Origin: Beroe ovata
Lineage: Eukaryota; Ctenophora; Nuda; Beroida; Beroidae
Assembly: GCA_946803715.1 (NCBI GenBank)
Contig: CAMPET010000023.1
Coordinates: 686 to 45,568, forward strand
Direction of reading: 5' to 3'
Length of the DNA stretch: 44,883 nt
The notes under the pieces are model-generated. The model saw nothing but the letters and a program-made list of their open reading frames with translations, was not told the DNA's origin and made no database searches. A program made the translations under genes and the position numbers. This document shows, piece by piece, positions 1 to 10,424 of the stretch. Every line of letters begins with the position of its first letter. The stretch's first letter is position 1.

Positions 1-25
1 GTGTGTGTGTGTGTGTGTATCATAC

Positions 26-1455
26 CTCTCTCTGTTGCACGGGATACGCTTGTGTGGGCCCACAACTGTAAACTTCTGTGGTTCTATGCTTGCCATGAAT
101 TATGGCGAAGTGGTCAAAGCAGTCGGGGTCATGTAGCCATGATTTGAGGTTCACTTGTGGCTTGTACGGTTCAGGCTTGGGTTCCTCCCACTTTTCTGGT
201 ATATCCATGAATCTGCGACAAATGGTCAAGTACATAAGATTGAAAGGGTTAGATAAGGTTATGGCTTCAGGCTTATGCATCATTAGAATCGTTTAGTGAA
301 CTTAGGTAAATGGTAATGTTGACAGAATGAATATTCGTACTGAATACTGATAATTAATGATTTATTAGGTCCAAACTATAGACACATTTCGAATTGAAAT
401 TCTTGCTACTTACGATTCAAAGTCTGAAAGTCTGTTCACTGCAAAGCAATGATTCTTATCGAGCTTGTAACCATTGCAGGAGGAAATGGCAGTTGTTGCT
501 TCTTGTCCGTTTTTATAGACTATGAACATGTACCTGCACATATTTATTTAGCAAACTCAAAATTCAAAAAAGTGGGAAGAATGGATAAGCCAATTTACAT
601 AGAAATTCTCTTACAGCTACACCGTTATCAACTCGGACAGCCAAAATTTTATGACAATCCCATAATCGGAGCATTTGATTAGCCTAAAATGGATGGACCG
701 ATTCATAAACGAAATTAACTTTGCACTCAAAAAAGTGGGAAGAATTTGTCAGAGTTTGCCTTACCCTGCTTGGCCCTTACCCTTTTGTCTTCTTTTGCTC
801 ATCTAAAGGAATGTGGTGAGTGTCAATACTGCCACACTTCCCGAAAATCTTTAGTAGAACGTTGGTGAGCTTAGCCAACTTCGATGAATCAGTCACAGGA
901 ATGTTATCAACAATGATGACGTTTTCTGTCTGTAATTTATTGAGCTTAATGAATATTCAAACAGATGGAGAAAATAATGTGTTATGGGTATTGGGGTACA
1001 ACGTCTGGGTAAAAAGTTCTAATGTTGAACACAATTACACTTACAGTCTTGTCAGCTCTAGGTTTCTTGTTAACATAATCTCCTATCAAAACTGAAATAT
1101 GGGTGTAAGAAAAGACCTAAGTGTTGTTCTCTGTCCATGCTGGAAAAAAAATATAGGTTGCCTATATCCATGAATTTATAAAATACCATAAGTAATGAAA
1201 TAATTTGAACGTATCTAAAAAAGAGACCAACCACTGTCATCCATTTCTTCAACAAGCTTCTGTGCTTCTTCAATATCATCTTCATGATAATTATGTCCAT
1301 CATCCTCATCTAGGCATAAAGCCACCATGGCACACTTTGTGGGGAAACAAGCTAAAATAGAGTAGGATAAGAATCAAAAGGGATCAATCATTGAGCCATC
1401 AAGCATGTCAAAATATTTTGAAATAACTGACTGCTAGGATCCTCAACTTACTCAT
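26..1455 (-). CDS. EIF3B: Eukaryotic translation initiation factor 3 subunit B (5' part, partial)
   Basis: Scaffold subunit of the cytoplasmic eIF3 complex, which loads mRNA and initiator tRNA onto the 40S ribosome. Exons on the minus strand, all with matching phases: 1455-1452, 1309-1232, 1091-1045, 929-781, 533-414 and 212-26, then donor GT at 25-24. The gene continues off the left edge. The product begins with a short acidic segment (DEDDG...), then IGDYVNKKP, then an RRM: RNP2-like VIIVDNIP, a TKGYMFIVY strand, and GYKLDKNHCFAVNRLSDF. After it comes the linker FMDIPEKWEEP into the first beta-propeller blade. This order is that of animal eIF3B. The start is inferred: the first coding exon is only ATG plus one base before GTAAGT, directly behind an acceptor-like TTTTAG. 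The donor at 1231 (GTTGGT) is weak. The family assignment is very sure and the 5' end less so. Confidence 0.88.
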
Positions 1456-2324
1456 TCTAAAATACAGTTATTCAAGATAAGGGTAGTGAATCAGTGAAGA
1501 TGCACTGAACCTTCACACATCATAAGTATCAGGATTATTTTTCATTTTATCAACACCTGAGTCAAACTTGAGGCACCGACGATGTAAGCAAATATGAAAG
1601 ATCCATGCCCAATGATTGTCTTATCAGATAACAAGCAGCATTCATTCTTATCAGCTCAAATTGGGAGACAAAATATCTATCATGAACATTTGACACTCAC
1701 AAAAATCAAGGAATTAACTAGGAACCTGATTGTCATGTGGTTTGTTAAGTATGGCAACAGATTGCTTGTAAGATTAATTATCCAGCTCATTTATGAATGC
1801 AATTTGAAGAATTTACCAACATTGGATATGAGGATCAGTATGACTATGATGACCTCATGTCAAATATAAATAAATGACTTAATAGATAAATGTCAAGTCG
1901 ACCATGAAATAAATCTTACTACTTATAATTGGTCCTCATATATNAATGAATAAATATAATGAATGAATTAATCACTGCGAGAGTCATGGTGGATTTGAAA
2001 TCAACTAAAATTCAGTGAACTAGTAAATGTGATACCTAATTTTTCGAACAATCGTTCAATTTTGCGGGCATGGAATATTATGAAATTGATTAGTAATTTC
2101 CTCCTGCGGTGCACCGCGCACTTATATCATGCCAACGATTCATTAATGGGGGATGCCAAAACGCGCCGCTGATACAAGCAACTGAGAATAATATTGCAAT
2201 TGCGCCGCGCGCGCGAAACTCGAAATTTTTGGAACATCGGCAGTCGGCTATAATCATGTCAATCATGTTATTGATCGACTAGCAATATCCAGTTACGGCG
2301 ATTATTTGCCAGATGTTACCTGAC

Positions 2325-2357
2325 CTGTTTCTCGCGCGCGCCGCGCGCGAGAAACAG
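2325..2357. repeat. Perfect 16-bp palindrome (CGCG-rich hairpin)
   Basis: Arms at 2325-2340 and 2342-2357 are exact reverse complements around a single C at 2341. The core is CTCGCGCGCG / CGCGCGCGAG. It overlaps the left end of the inverted-repeat element at 2349-2691. It could extrude as a cruciform or form a hairpin in RNA. Confidence 0.9.
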
Positions 2358-2691
2358 AGGTCAGATAAAATCTGACAAGCGGATAAAAAATCTAGTCAAA
2401 ATTTACATTAGCAATTTAAATATGAAAATAAAATAACAGTCATTTGTGTGCACACGTTGCGCGCCCCTGTTCTACTCAGTGAACTGAAAGTCGTAGAAAG
2501 CAGCGCGCGCGGAGTATTTGGGTCACGCAGCGCGGGAACAGTCATTTGTCATTCCGCGACAAAGCGCGGCTTGGCTTCTGCTTTGATCTATTCATTATTT
2601 TTCATCATAAAATCTAAGTGGGTAAAAAAGTTTAAGATTTATTTCAAATTTTGCAATAAACTTGTCAGATTTTGTGTGACCTCTGTTTCTC
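2349..2691. mobile_element. MITE-like element with 31-bp terminal inverted repeats
   Basis: The left arm (2349-2379) and right arm (2661-2691) match in inverted orientation at 29 of 31 positions. Each begins GAGAAACAGAGG and ends CTGACAAG. The 343-bp body has no transposase. A second imperfect palindrome (CTCTGTT...GAACAGAG) straddles the right end at about 2681-2708, mirroring the hairpin at the left end. A stretch of the interior (about 2456-2545) has a diverged relative at about 42685-42790. A non-autonomous DNA transposon is the simplest reading; target-site duplications were not established. Confidence 0.6.
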
Positions 2692-2963
2692 GTGGGAGGA
2701 ACAGAGGCCAAATAAAATCAACATGTATTTCCATATGTTATCAACAGCTATCAACATCTTTCAATCTTTCTTTTAACTAAAACCTTCCTGAATTGAATAG
2801 AAGTTTTATTAACAAGGATCATTGAACCCCTTACTTGTAGGTGGTGTTTTTTACTGCTTGAATGATTTCATGAATGCCTGTGAGAATAGAGGTAGTTCAA
2901 TACCATTATTGTTATCCTATCTCATCTAAGAAACATTAATCATGCTTTTCATCCACTTTCAGA

Positions 2964-5243
2964 ATGGTGATTCAAGTGGTAACAAATGCTGCTCAGTCAA
3001 AGTTGGTTAGAGATAAGCTCACAAAATGGGAGGCCTCCAATGCTCTAAGCCAGGATCAGAAAGATTACTTACTAGATCTTGCATCATGGTCTTCAGTTGA
3101 TGATGAAATTGACCTACCATCTGCAGATCTCTTGGACGCAAGTGAATGTCATGATCAATCAGCTATCATAAATAATGCCCAGCAATTTTATGAGTGGTTT
3201 CATTCTGTTGAACGGGGGATGGAGTCTGATCAGGAGTCAGCTTACAGAGATTATATAAACAATCTGAAAGAACATAGGAATAGATGTGATGCTGTTTTAA
3301 AGGGTATAAATGAAGCATTAGATCATTTGAAGGTATTGTCAAGGCAGTATCGTACAGTATCCCATACCACAGAGGCCCTTCATGATAGTTGTGAACTCCT
3401 CATGCAAGATCAAGAAGATCTAGAAGAGCTTGGTAAGAGTATATCTCAGCAGTTGGTTTATTTTACTGAGCATGAGAGAATTGGCAGTAAATTGAACAGT
3501 AGTTCAGTGAGTGTCATGGGTGAATCATTTATACCAATGCTTGTCAGGATAGATGAATGTGTACAGTTCATGAAAGATCATCCTGACTATAAAGAATCAT
3601 CAGTTTATCTAGCCAAGTATGAGCTGAGTTTGATCCGTGCCCTGACACTTTTGAGGTCTTATATTGTATCTTCCATCAAATCCACTGCTGTAAATGCTTC
3701 CAAATTTATATCAACATCAGGAATCATACCTGGGGACCCAGATTTTGCTCAGTTATATTCCAAATTCCACTCTAATGGACCAAGAATAAAAGCTCTTATG
3801 GAACAAATAGAAGAGAGAAGTGAAAGAAATTCAGAATATTTGCAAGTCATGCAAGATTGTTATACTTGTTACTGTTATCAAAGGCAAGTACTCATCTTGC
3901 CAATTATTAGCAATGAGATTGAAAGATTACATAAACTTCATAAGAATGATCACTGTACATTTATCCGTACAAGTTGTATGGCTTTAATAAGAATTTGCCA
4001 GGATGAGCACTCTCTGTATCATTGCTACTTTTCAAAGTCAGACCTTATACTCCAAGGACTGCTTGAGACACTATCTTCACAGCTCTATGATTACTTTAGA
4101 CCATTGATTATCCAACAAGTTCACAGATTTGAATCATTGGCAGACATTTGTAGTGTCCTCAAAAATGACGTCATTGATGATCAAGTAAATATGAAGGGCC
4201 CAAGCTTAGAGGCTTTTGGTCATCTTGCATTGCAAATGCTGGAAGATGCTCAAGAAAGACTGAGTTATCGTACTCAAGCTTATATACAATCTGATGTTAC
4301 CAACTTCTTGCCATCACCCGGTGACCTTGCTTATCCCTTCAAGCTTACTGATGACCTATCCAATCAGTATGGAATGTGGTATCCTACAGTTAGGAGAAGT
4401 TTGATATGTCTGAGTAAATTATATCGTTGCACAAATAGATCTGTGTTTGAAAGTATTGCCCAGGAGTGTCTTTCAGCATGCATTTGTTCCTTGAAGCTTG
4501 CATCACAGTCTATCTGTGAGAAAAGTTCACTTTTAGATTCCCAACTTTTCTTGATCAAGCATCTTCTCATACTCAGAGAACAGATAGCTCCTTTTGATGT
4601 TAACTTCACGGTGAATGAAGTAGCGCTCGACTTCTCCAATCTGAAGCTTGCTGCAACTGATCTACTAACTAACAAGAACAGAATCCTTGCTCTAAATTCA
4701 AACAATGCCTTGCTGGAGTTTTTCTTTCAAGGTGCTCCACAGCTTACCAAGAAAGTCCTTGACAGCAAGAAGGAAGTCGATATAAACTTGAAGGAGGTGA
4801 GTTAATTTACGAAATGCCCGATTTTATTAGAATTTTCTGAGAGACAATTTGGTTAGAAAAAACTATTGATTCAATCAATTTCTTTTCAGGCCTGCACTGA
4901 TTTCATCACTACCGCTGCTGCACTCCTATCTTCACCAATCAACGCGTATCTTGCCACTATTGAGAATTCATCTGAAAAGCCTGTTATGGAGCAATGTAGA
5001 AACGTTGTGTCTGACACTTCACAACGAATATCAAACAAGTTGCCGGGAATCAAGAAATCAATGGGCTTGTATCTCGCTAATGTTGACACAGAAGCCATCT
5101 TGTTCCGACCTATCAGAAGTCAGATTTTGTCACAGTTTTCAGAATTCAGGAAAATTGTAGAGACTTTGGATGAAGAAGATAGATTCATCATAAACTGTCC
5201 ATCAACAGAGCAGTTGACTCTGACTCTGGCTTATGATAAGTGA
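2964..5243 (+). CDS. COG3: Conserved oligomeric Golgi complex subunit 3
   Basis: Lobe A subunit of the COG tether, a peripheral complex on the cytosolic face of the Golgi that captures retrograde intra-Golgi vesicles. Two exons, 2964-4796 and 4890-5243, join in phase 0 (donor GTGAGT, acceptor TCTTTTCAG) and give 728 residues, somewhat shorter than the vertebrate protein. Recognisable parts are the N-terminal LVRDKLTKWE segment, the Sec34-type block QQFYEWFHSVE, and the coiled region through CDAVLKGINEALDHL and LNSSSVSVMGESFIPML. The rest is alpha-helical, as expected for a CATCHR-type tether. An acceptor-like CACTTTCAG ends one base before the ATG. The nearly intron-free first 1.8 kb contrasts with the many short exons of UGGT and EIPR1. 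Confidence 0.93.
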
Positions 5244-5662
5244 GGATTCCTGTTGAGTTGTTAGATGCTTGATTAGGTTACTAACAGTACAGACAGACAA
5301 GCTGGTAGAATGAAAGCATGATTTGTCCCCTTGTTTTTTGAATTTCTTCTCAACAACTGTTCATTGTGATTGATATTTTATTTAAGATAAAACCAGGCTA
5401 GTTTTTTCAGTGTTGCAGATAATGAGTTTTTAGCCTTTTCCCTTGAGTATTGGTAATCCAAGGAATCCATTTTTTCGATGAGATAATTATTGCATGCTAC
5501 GATTGTTTATTCTTTTTCTTTATCTTGAAATGGAAAAAGAACGCATTCTCGAGACCTCTCTGTCTCATGTACAGTACTTACTACTTTCACATATCGATAT
5601 GTATAATATTAATTATCAGCGCCTTTCCCGTCAATTTGTGAATTTCTTTCATACGCAGAAGC
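5244..5662 (+). other. Short intergenic spacer COG3-PNO1
   Basis: 419 nt, T-rich, with no exon and no clear AATAAA. It ends in a pyrimidine-rich stretch and CGCAG four bases before the PNO1 ATG. Confidence 0.5.
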
Positions 5663-6337
5663 ATGGAAGACACATCTCCAAAACCATCAGCCTCAAAGAG
5701 AACAAGACCCGAGGAGATGGAGCTGGACGAGGAGGTTTCGGTGAAAAAACCGTCCTTTCCTCCAATTTCCAAAGAGAAGTTGAAGTCCGGCAATAATGAG
5801 ATGAGGAAAGTTCCAATACCTCCTCATCGGTACACCCCACTCAAGGAGAACTGGATGAAACTTTACACACCGATTGTAGAACAACTCAAACTTCAGATCA
5901 GGTTCAATGTAAAAACGAGGAATGTTGAGCTGAAGTCGTCACCTGAAACTACGGATGTTGGGTCAATTCAGAAAGCTGCCGATTTTGTCAGAGCATTCAC
6001 CCTTGGATTTGATATTGACGATTGTCTGGCGCTTGTTCGACTTGATGACTTATTTTTGGAAACCTTTGAGATTTCGGATGTCAAAACTCTGAAAGGTGAT
6101 CACTTGGCTAGGGCTATTGGTAGAATCGCAGGTAAGGGAGGCAGGACGAAGTTTACTATCGAGAACGTAACGAAGACAAGGATTGTTCTAGCTGACTCCA
6201 AAATTCACATTCTCGGATCATTCCAGAATATGAGAATTGCCAGGACTGCTATTTGTAATCTGATTCTGGGTAGTCCGCCAGCGAAAGTGTACGGTAAGAT
6301 GAGGACTGTTGCAAGTAGGATGTCGGAGAGGTTTTAG
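5663..6337 (+). CDS. PNO1: RNA-binding protein PNO1 (Dim2/Rrp20), partner of NOB1
   Basis: KH-domain factor of the nucleus and pre-40S particles. It sits near the 3' end of 18S rRNA and positions the endonuclease NOB1 for the last cleavage. A single uninterrupted frame of 224 residues, close to the family length. The N-terminus is charged and variable. The conserved core begins near residue 48 with RKVPIPPHRYTPLKENWMKL, then the first KH-like fold (IRFNVKTRNVEL). The second, RNA-binding KH domain carries LKGDHLARAIGRIAGKGGRT, the GRIAGKGG loop being the hallmark. The C-terminus is KVYGKMRTVASRMSERF. The start fits because the next upstream bases form an acceptor CGCAG at 5656-5658. An AATAAA lies 108 nt after the stop. 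Intron-free, unlike most neighbours. Confidence 0.96.
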   Translation: MEDTSPKPSASKRTRPEEMELDEEVSVKKPSFPPISKEKLKSGNNEMRKVPIPPHRYTPLKENWMKLYTPIVEQLKLQIRFNVKTRNVELKSSPETTDVGSIQKAADFVRAFTLGFDIDDCLALVRLDDLFLETFEISDVKTLKGDHLARAIGRIAGKGGRTKFTIENVTKTRIVLADSKIHILGSFQNMRIARTAICNLILGSPPAKVYGKMRTVASRMSERF

Positions 6338-6772
6338 TTAGAGTGTTAGTGGACGTGAAAATGATTATTTCTTGATTCAAGAAAAAGCATTTGTGATGGC
6401 AATTCAATTCCAAATGATCGGAACTGTTATCAGAAAGGTTAACAAATAAAATGTGACATCTTTGAGAGTTGAATGAACCTCCGTCTTTTGGATATTTCCG
6501 GCGGAAATGAATGCTCACTTTCTTCCGACTTCTTCGATAACTACTGTGTAAAGTGTACTCATATTTTACTTCATCAAATTAGATTTTCTGATTTTTCTGC
6601 CTCATCCTCATCGAATCTCAGCAGAGCCCCGTTGTTCGCTCCTCATATAACTCTCATCAGTCCCCTCTCTCTCTATTCCCCCCCAATAGCTGATGGCGAT
6701 GTTGTTCTGAAGATGTGAGCCACGCTGTCCTCCACCCCACTATCCACCACTCTACGTTGCGCGGGTTGTTAT
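6338..6772 (+). other. Spacer PNO1-DENND11 with probable DENND11 5' UTR
   Basis: Contains the PNO1 3' end, then a strong polypyrimidine tract (CTCTCTCTATTCCCCCCCAATAG) ending at 6689. An 83-nt leader follows up to the DENND11 ATG. That leader holds two small upstream reading frames: ATGGCGATGTTGTTCTGA at 6692 and a start-stop ATGTGA at 6714. Either could damp DENND11 translation. Confidence 0.45.
6445..6450 (+). promoter_or_regulatory. Probable PNO1 poly(A) signal
   Basis: Canonical AATAAA, 108 nt after the PNO1 stop codon. It is followed by a GT-containing stretch, consistent with cleavage near 6465-6475. Confidence 0.55.
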
Positions 6773-8041
6773 ATGCAGGAGGAGACACAACCATTACTCT
6801 CCCCTCAACAAGAATCTGAATTCCTCTTCTCGGAGCTACAACCGCCTCCCCTCTCATGCAACCCCAGGATACTCTGTGTTTTTGTAACGGCTTTCGATAC
6901 TCGGGCAGGTTTACATTGTGATTGGGAATCTCCCGCGATTAATTGGACTTTTCTGCGCGATATGAGAATTTACTGGATTCACTATTATCGAATTTTTCCT
7001 CAACTTCTCCCCTGTTCTCAGGTAATGTGATAGAGTGGCAGTACCCTGGCACGTTCAGTTTGTCCGGTGTTGAGTTCAAGACACTGCCAAGTGGAGCACA
7101 TAATGTGCAGCACGATGCCATGCTGTTCGAGCTGCACTCTGACTTTGGTATCGCTGCCTACTTCATGAAGCAGGTATTTTCGGGCGGTATTGGGTGATCG
7201 TTGTTTACTGTAAGTTACCTAGTTGCCTGCATGTTAATCACAAGTTTTAGCATGTAATTAGGGAAAAAAGAATTTTCACTCTGTGAATCACTTGTTGCCA
7301 CACTGACACACATTTGTCATATACCAGGTGGACAACGCAGCTGAGCGCGGAGCCCGCATGAAGAGCGTGGGAGTGGTGTGTGACAATTTCCTGGCACTGT
7401 TCCAACACGAGGAGAAGCTGGTGGAGCTGGCTCGTGAGGCGGTGGAGGATCCGGGCAACTACGAGCAGCTTGTCCGCTACGTGGAGGAGTTCAACGAGGG
7501 GTGCGGTAACGAGACGCTCGTGCTGGATGTGAAGCCGAGCGCCGTGGGAAGCATGTACGATCTGTTCAAATCACAGGGTGTGTTAATAGAGGGAACTGTA
7601 TTGTCGAGGGTCACTGGCGACACTCGTGTACGATCCGTTATAGAGCTTCTACTGGGTCACCACATGGGAGTGATGAGATCTCGTGATTTTACTGAGCAGA
7701 CTGAGAACTAGTCCAATCGCCCAACAAAATCGTCCATCAACAATTAGCTGTATTAGCTACAAACTAACAGTCCACCTGAGATTATCTCCCTCTCTTTTAT
7801 CTCCATCTTTATCAGTTGGAGATTATCTCCCTCTCTTTTACCAGGAGTACATATCTTCGCGCTGTGGAAGTCACTGCTTCTCCAGAAGAGAGTGCTGCTT
7901 CACTGCACCCCTCCCATAGCCCGGCACTGCAGTTACGTCATGTGCCTCACTGCGATGAGTTACACGCTGTTCACGGAGAGTAGCCCTATATTCTACGTTA
8001 CTGTAAGTACTTTGTGAGCGAATTATAATACTGCCATATAG

Positions 8042-8073
<32 letters not shown>

Positions 8074-9005
8074 TCACGCACACACATNACGCACAAACAG
8101 TAAGCACCACATAGACACACATACACAGTCATACCACTATTTCATTTCAGGTCAATGATATGACGGCTCTGACTATGAAACAATCGTATATCGCATGTTC
8201 GGCTGACATGATACTGAAAACGAAGGGATCCCAAGTGTACGATGTTTACGTTACCGGTAGCGGTGTCCTGGATGATAAGGGGAATATACTCCCTGTTACC
8301 AGGGGTGATATTATCCGATATAACCACCTATGTGGTAAGTGTTGTCATCGTAACAGTGCGTGTCGTGGTAACAGTGAGAGTCGTGGTAACTGTGTTACCG
8401 TGGTAACAGTTTGTGTCTTGGCAACAGTGAGTGTTATTGTTTTAGTATGATTGTTGTTAGCAATGCGTAACGTGGTAACAGTAATTGTATGGAACCAGTG
8501 TTGTCATGGTAACAGTAATTGTCATGGTAACATTGTTGTCACGATGGTAACACTGACTCTCAACCCCTCCTCTCAGCGGTAGTGGATAGGGAATACGGGG
8601 AGAAAAACACCAGTGAGATTGACAGCATGATTCAGATGTACTTTGTCAAGTTGACAAGTGATATTTTCTCCACGTTCAGTAATCTAATGGCGGGGAGTAG
8701 GCGAATGGAGACATCTCATCTCAAGGATATCAGGTAAGAGTTGAATCGATGAATTCCTGATCACCGTGAAGTAAAAGGTTCTCTAAGTAAGTTTTACTTG
8801 GAAGAGTGGGGTCTATATCGACAAATATCTGGTTATTTTCGAATCGTTTGTATACATGATATCCAGGCTCAAGTTTTTCTATTCTCGTAGATTTCACTCG
8901 AGTGACTTACCGTTCCTCCAAACACTGGTTGACAAGTTGGGATACGACGTAGAGCTTATCCAGCCTGGGTGCTGTGAGGAGAGTCTTGATTCCTTGTTCG
9001 GTTGA
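6773..9005 (+). CDS. DENND11: DENN domain-containing protein 11 (LCHN)
   Basis: A DENN-family protein, probably a Rab guanine-nucleotide exchange factor acting on membranes. Seven exons: 6773-6908, 7022-7173, 7328-7577, 7845-8002, 8151-8334, 8577-8733 and 8891-9005. All phases agree, giving 383 residues against about 455 in vertebrates. Markers are the N-terminal uDENN strand ILCVFVTAFDTRAG, VIEWQYPG and LSGVEFKTLPSGAH, then ERGARMKSVGVV, the cDENN helix ALWKSLLLQKRVLLHCTPP, then KQSYIACSADMILKTKG followed by YDVYV. The C-terminus is LGYDVELIQPG. Donors at 6909 (GTTTAC) and 7578 (GTGTGT) are weak but are the ones that keep phase. Intron 5 carries a minisatellite and intron 4 a CA tract. The N-terminus is the least certain part: MQEETQPLLS resembles the family but upstream ATGs exist. 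Confidence 0.87.
8041..8096. repeat. CA microsatellite in DENND11 intron 4
   Basis: Interrupted (CA)n tract with an ambiguous base at 8088, lying between exons 4 and 5. Confidence 0.9.
8337..8560. repeat. Degenerate GGTAACAGT minisatellite in DENND11 intron 5
   Basis: About nine imperfect copies of a unit close to GTCRTGGTAACAGTGNNN (15-20 nt), filling most of the intron between 8334 and 8577. Each copy contains a GGTAAC core that resembles a splice donor. Confidence 0.7.
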
Positions 9006-9662
9006 CGTAGAGTTTTTAGAGGGGACTCTAATTGCCGTTGCTTTGAAAATAATCAGGAACATTGATTGCTTACTTTACGATTAGTTTTCAGCTTTTTCAG
9101 TCAGATTATTCACTTAAATCACTTGATAGGAATTCCTTTGTGTATCTCTACGTTTTTTTCGGCAAATTGCATTTCATTTAATTGTGTGGTTGTGTGTAAG
9201 GAGTGATGTGTTGAAATTGGGTTCACTTTCTGTTGTTCCCACTTCCCAAAAACGTCATTAAGAGGTTTATTTAACGAATATTTGTACAAAATTTCGCATG
9301 CATGTGCATGAATATGAAAACAGTTTTGATGGTTTATCTTGTATTCACCGTGAAAAACTTTGTCAATTCCCGGGTTTCAGTGTTATGTTACGCATCATAA
9401 GATTTGTTTCAAAGTATTTCCTTGTGTTGATTGCAGTTGATTGACCTATTGCTTGATATTTGATTTTCCAGCTGTACTATTAAATTATTGATATGCGATG
9501 TATTGTAATGATTTACATGAGTTGAATTTAATTGTGATTCAAAATGAATTTTGCTTCTGCAATCCTTGTTTGTTAATATTTGATTTGTTGATGTTTTTGA
9601 TATACAAATTCTGAAGTTCCATCTCCCTTTTTAGGATGTAAATCATAACAACCCAACGTTCA
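9006..9662 (+). other. DENND11 3' end and DPM2 leader
   Basis: AT-rich spacer with no exon. Near its end CTCCCTTTTTAG (to 9634) precedes a 28-nt leader that contains ATGTAA (9636-9641), a start codon followed at once by a stop. Confidence 0.45.
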
Positions 9663-10082
9663 ATGGAGACAAAGACCAAGGCCACGATTGCAACTTATGC
9701 ACTTCTCCTAACATTCCTATACTATAACATGTGGTGTTTTGGCTTGCCAATCTTTGAGGACTCATTCTTCATTTCATTAGCATTCCCTCCAAAAGAACTA
9801 GCAGGTTCGATCCCAATTTAGTACAATCTTCTTAACCCAAATAGCAAAAAAAGAAGTTTTTCCTTGTCGTTGAATGTCAAAGTTCGTTTCATTCCTGAAC
9901 ACGAATGACGAAGTTCATTTTAACCAACTGTTTCAGTGATGATACCGATTTTTGCGTTTTCCACAGCTGCAGTTGTGGTCTACATCTCATTTGCTGTGTT
10001 GCGCAGGACTAACTATCAGTGTACCGTACAGTATCTGAATGAATCAAATGAACTTAATGCCAGACGACATGATTCATTATAG
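9663..10082 (+). CDS. DPM2: Probable dolichol-phosphate mannosyltransferase subunit 2
   Basis: DPM2 is a small two-pass ER membrane protein that stabilises the DPM1-DPM3 enzyme making dolichol-phosphate-mannose, and it also supports GPI anchor synthesis. Two exons, 9663-9804 and 9937-10082 (donor G|GTTCGA, acceptor TGTTTCAG), give 95 residues, against about 84 in known DPM2. TM1 is ATIATYALLLTFLYYNMWCF, followed by the family pattern YYxxWxxxLPxxxD. A short lumenal stretch (FFISLAFPPKELA) precedes AVMIPIFAFSTAAVVVYISF as TM2. The C-terminal tail is longer than usual and basic. The call rests on size, topology and scattered identities, so another two-TM ER subunit is possible. Confidence 0.6.
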
Positions 10083-10424
10083 TTTCAGATAGAACAAAAT
10101 AACAATTAGTTATAGGAGTTTGATAGACACTTTTTATCTATTGTTTATACGCTTTTACATTCTATGAATGATGTAATATATCGATTCGAATTCTATGTAT
10201 AAAGTTGATTACTGCTACCAACTGATTTTGTAAATTGTTCTCTTCCAAGTTCCGAATTCCGATTATCTTCAATTTAATTTCATTTCACTCTATCACCTCT
10301 CACTCCTCATTTAGCTCAAAGGACCATCGCTGCGTGACGTTCACAGAATCTCACGTTGGACCATCACTGATAACGTGACATAATCCAAAGCGTGAGTGAG
10401 CGAGGGTCTACAGTCATTTCTCAG
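10083..10424 (+). other. Spacer DPM2-UGGT
   Basis: 342 nt. AT-rich DPM2 3' end, then a more GC-balanced stretch ending CAGTCATTTCTCAG exactly at the UGGT ATG. An imperfect inverted pair (TGCGTGACGTTCACAG / TGATAACGTGACATAA) occurs around 10330-10382. No exon seen. Confidence 0.4.

Larger units (their letters stand above)
1456..2962. other. Intergenic region between divergent EIF3B and COG3
   Basis: About 1.5 kb separates the two head-to-head genes, so it should hold both promoters. No convincing exon was seen. A short acidic plus-strand reading (QFEEFTNIGYEDQYDYDD) ending near 1869 has no good splice site and an in-frame stop just before it. The right half, 2100-2700, is unusually rich in CGCG runs and holds the inverted-repeat element described separately. 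There is one ambiguous base at 1944. Confidence 0.6.

Noticed and set aside
1796-1869. Acidic plus-strand reading QFEEFTNIGYEDQYDYDD ending in TGA
   Set aside because: An in-frame TGA lies just before it and no acceptor joins it to anything. It is on the opposite strand to EIF3B.
7578-7711. Open frame continuing past DENND11 exon 3
   Set aside because: The conserved protein leaves this frame at 7577 and resumes at 7845 in phase, so the extension is intron.
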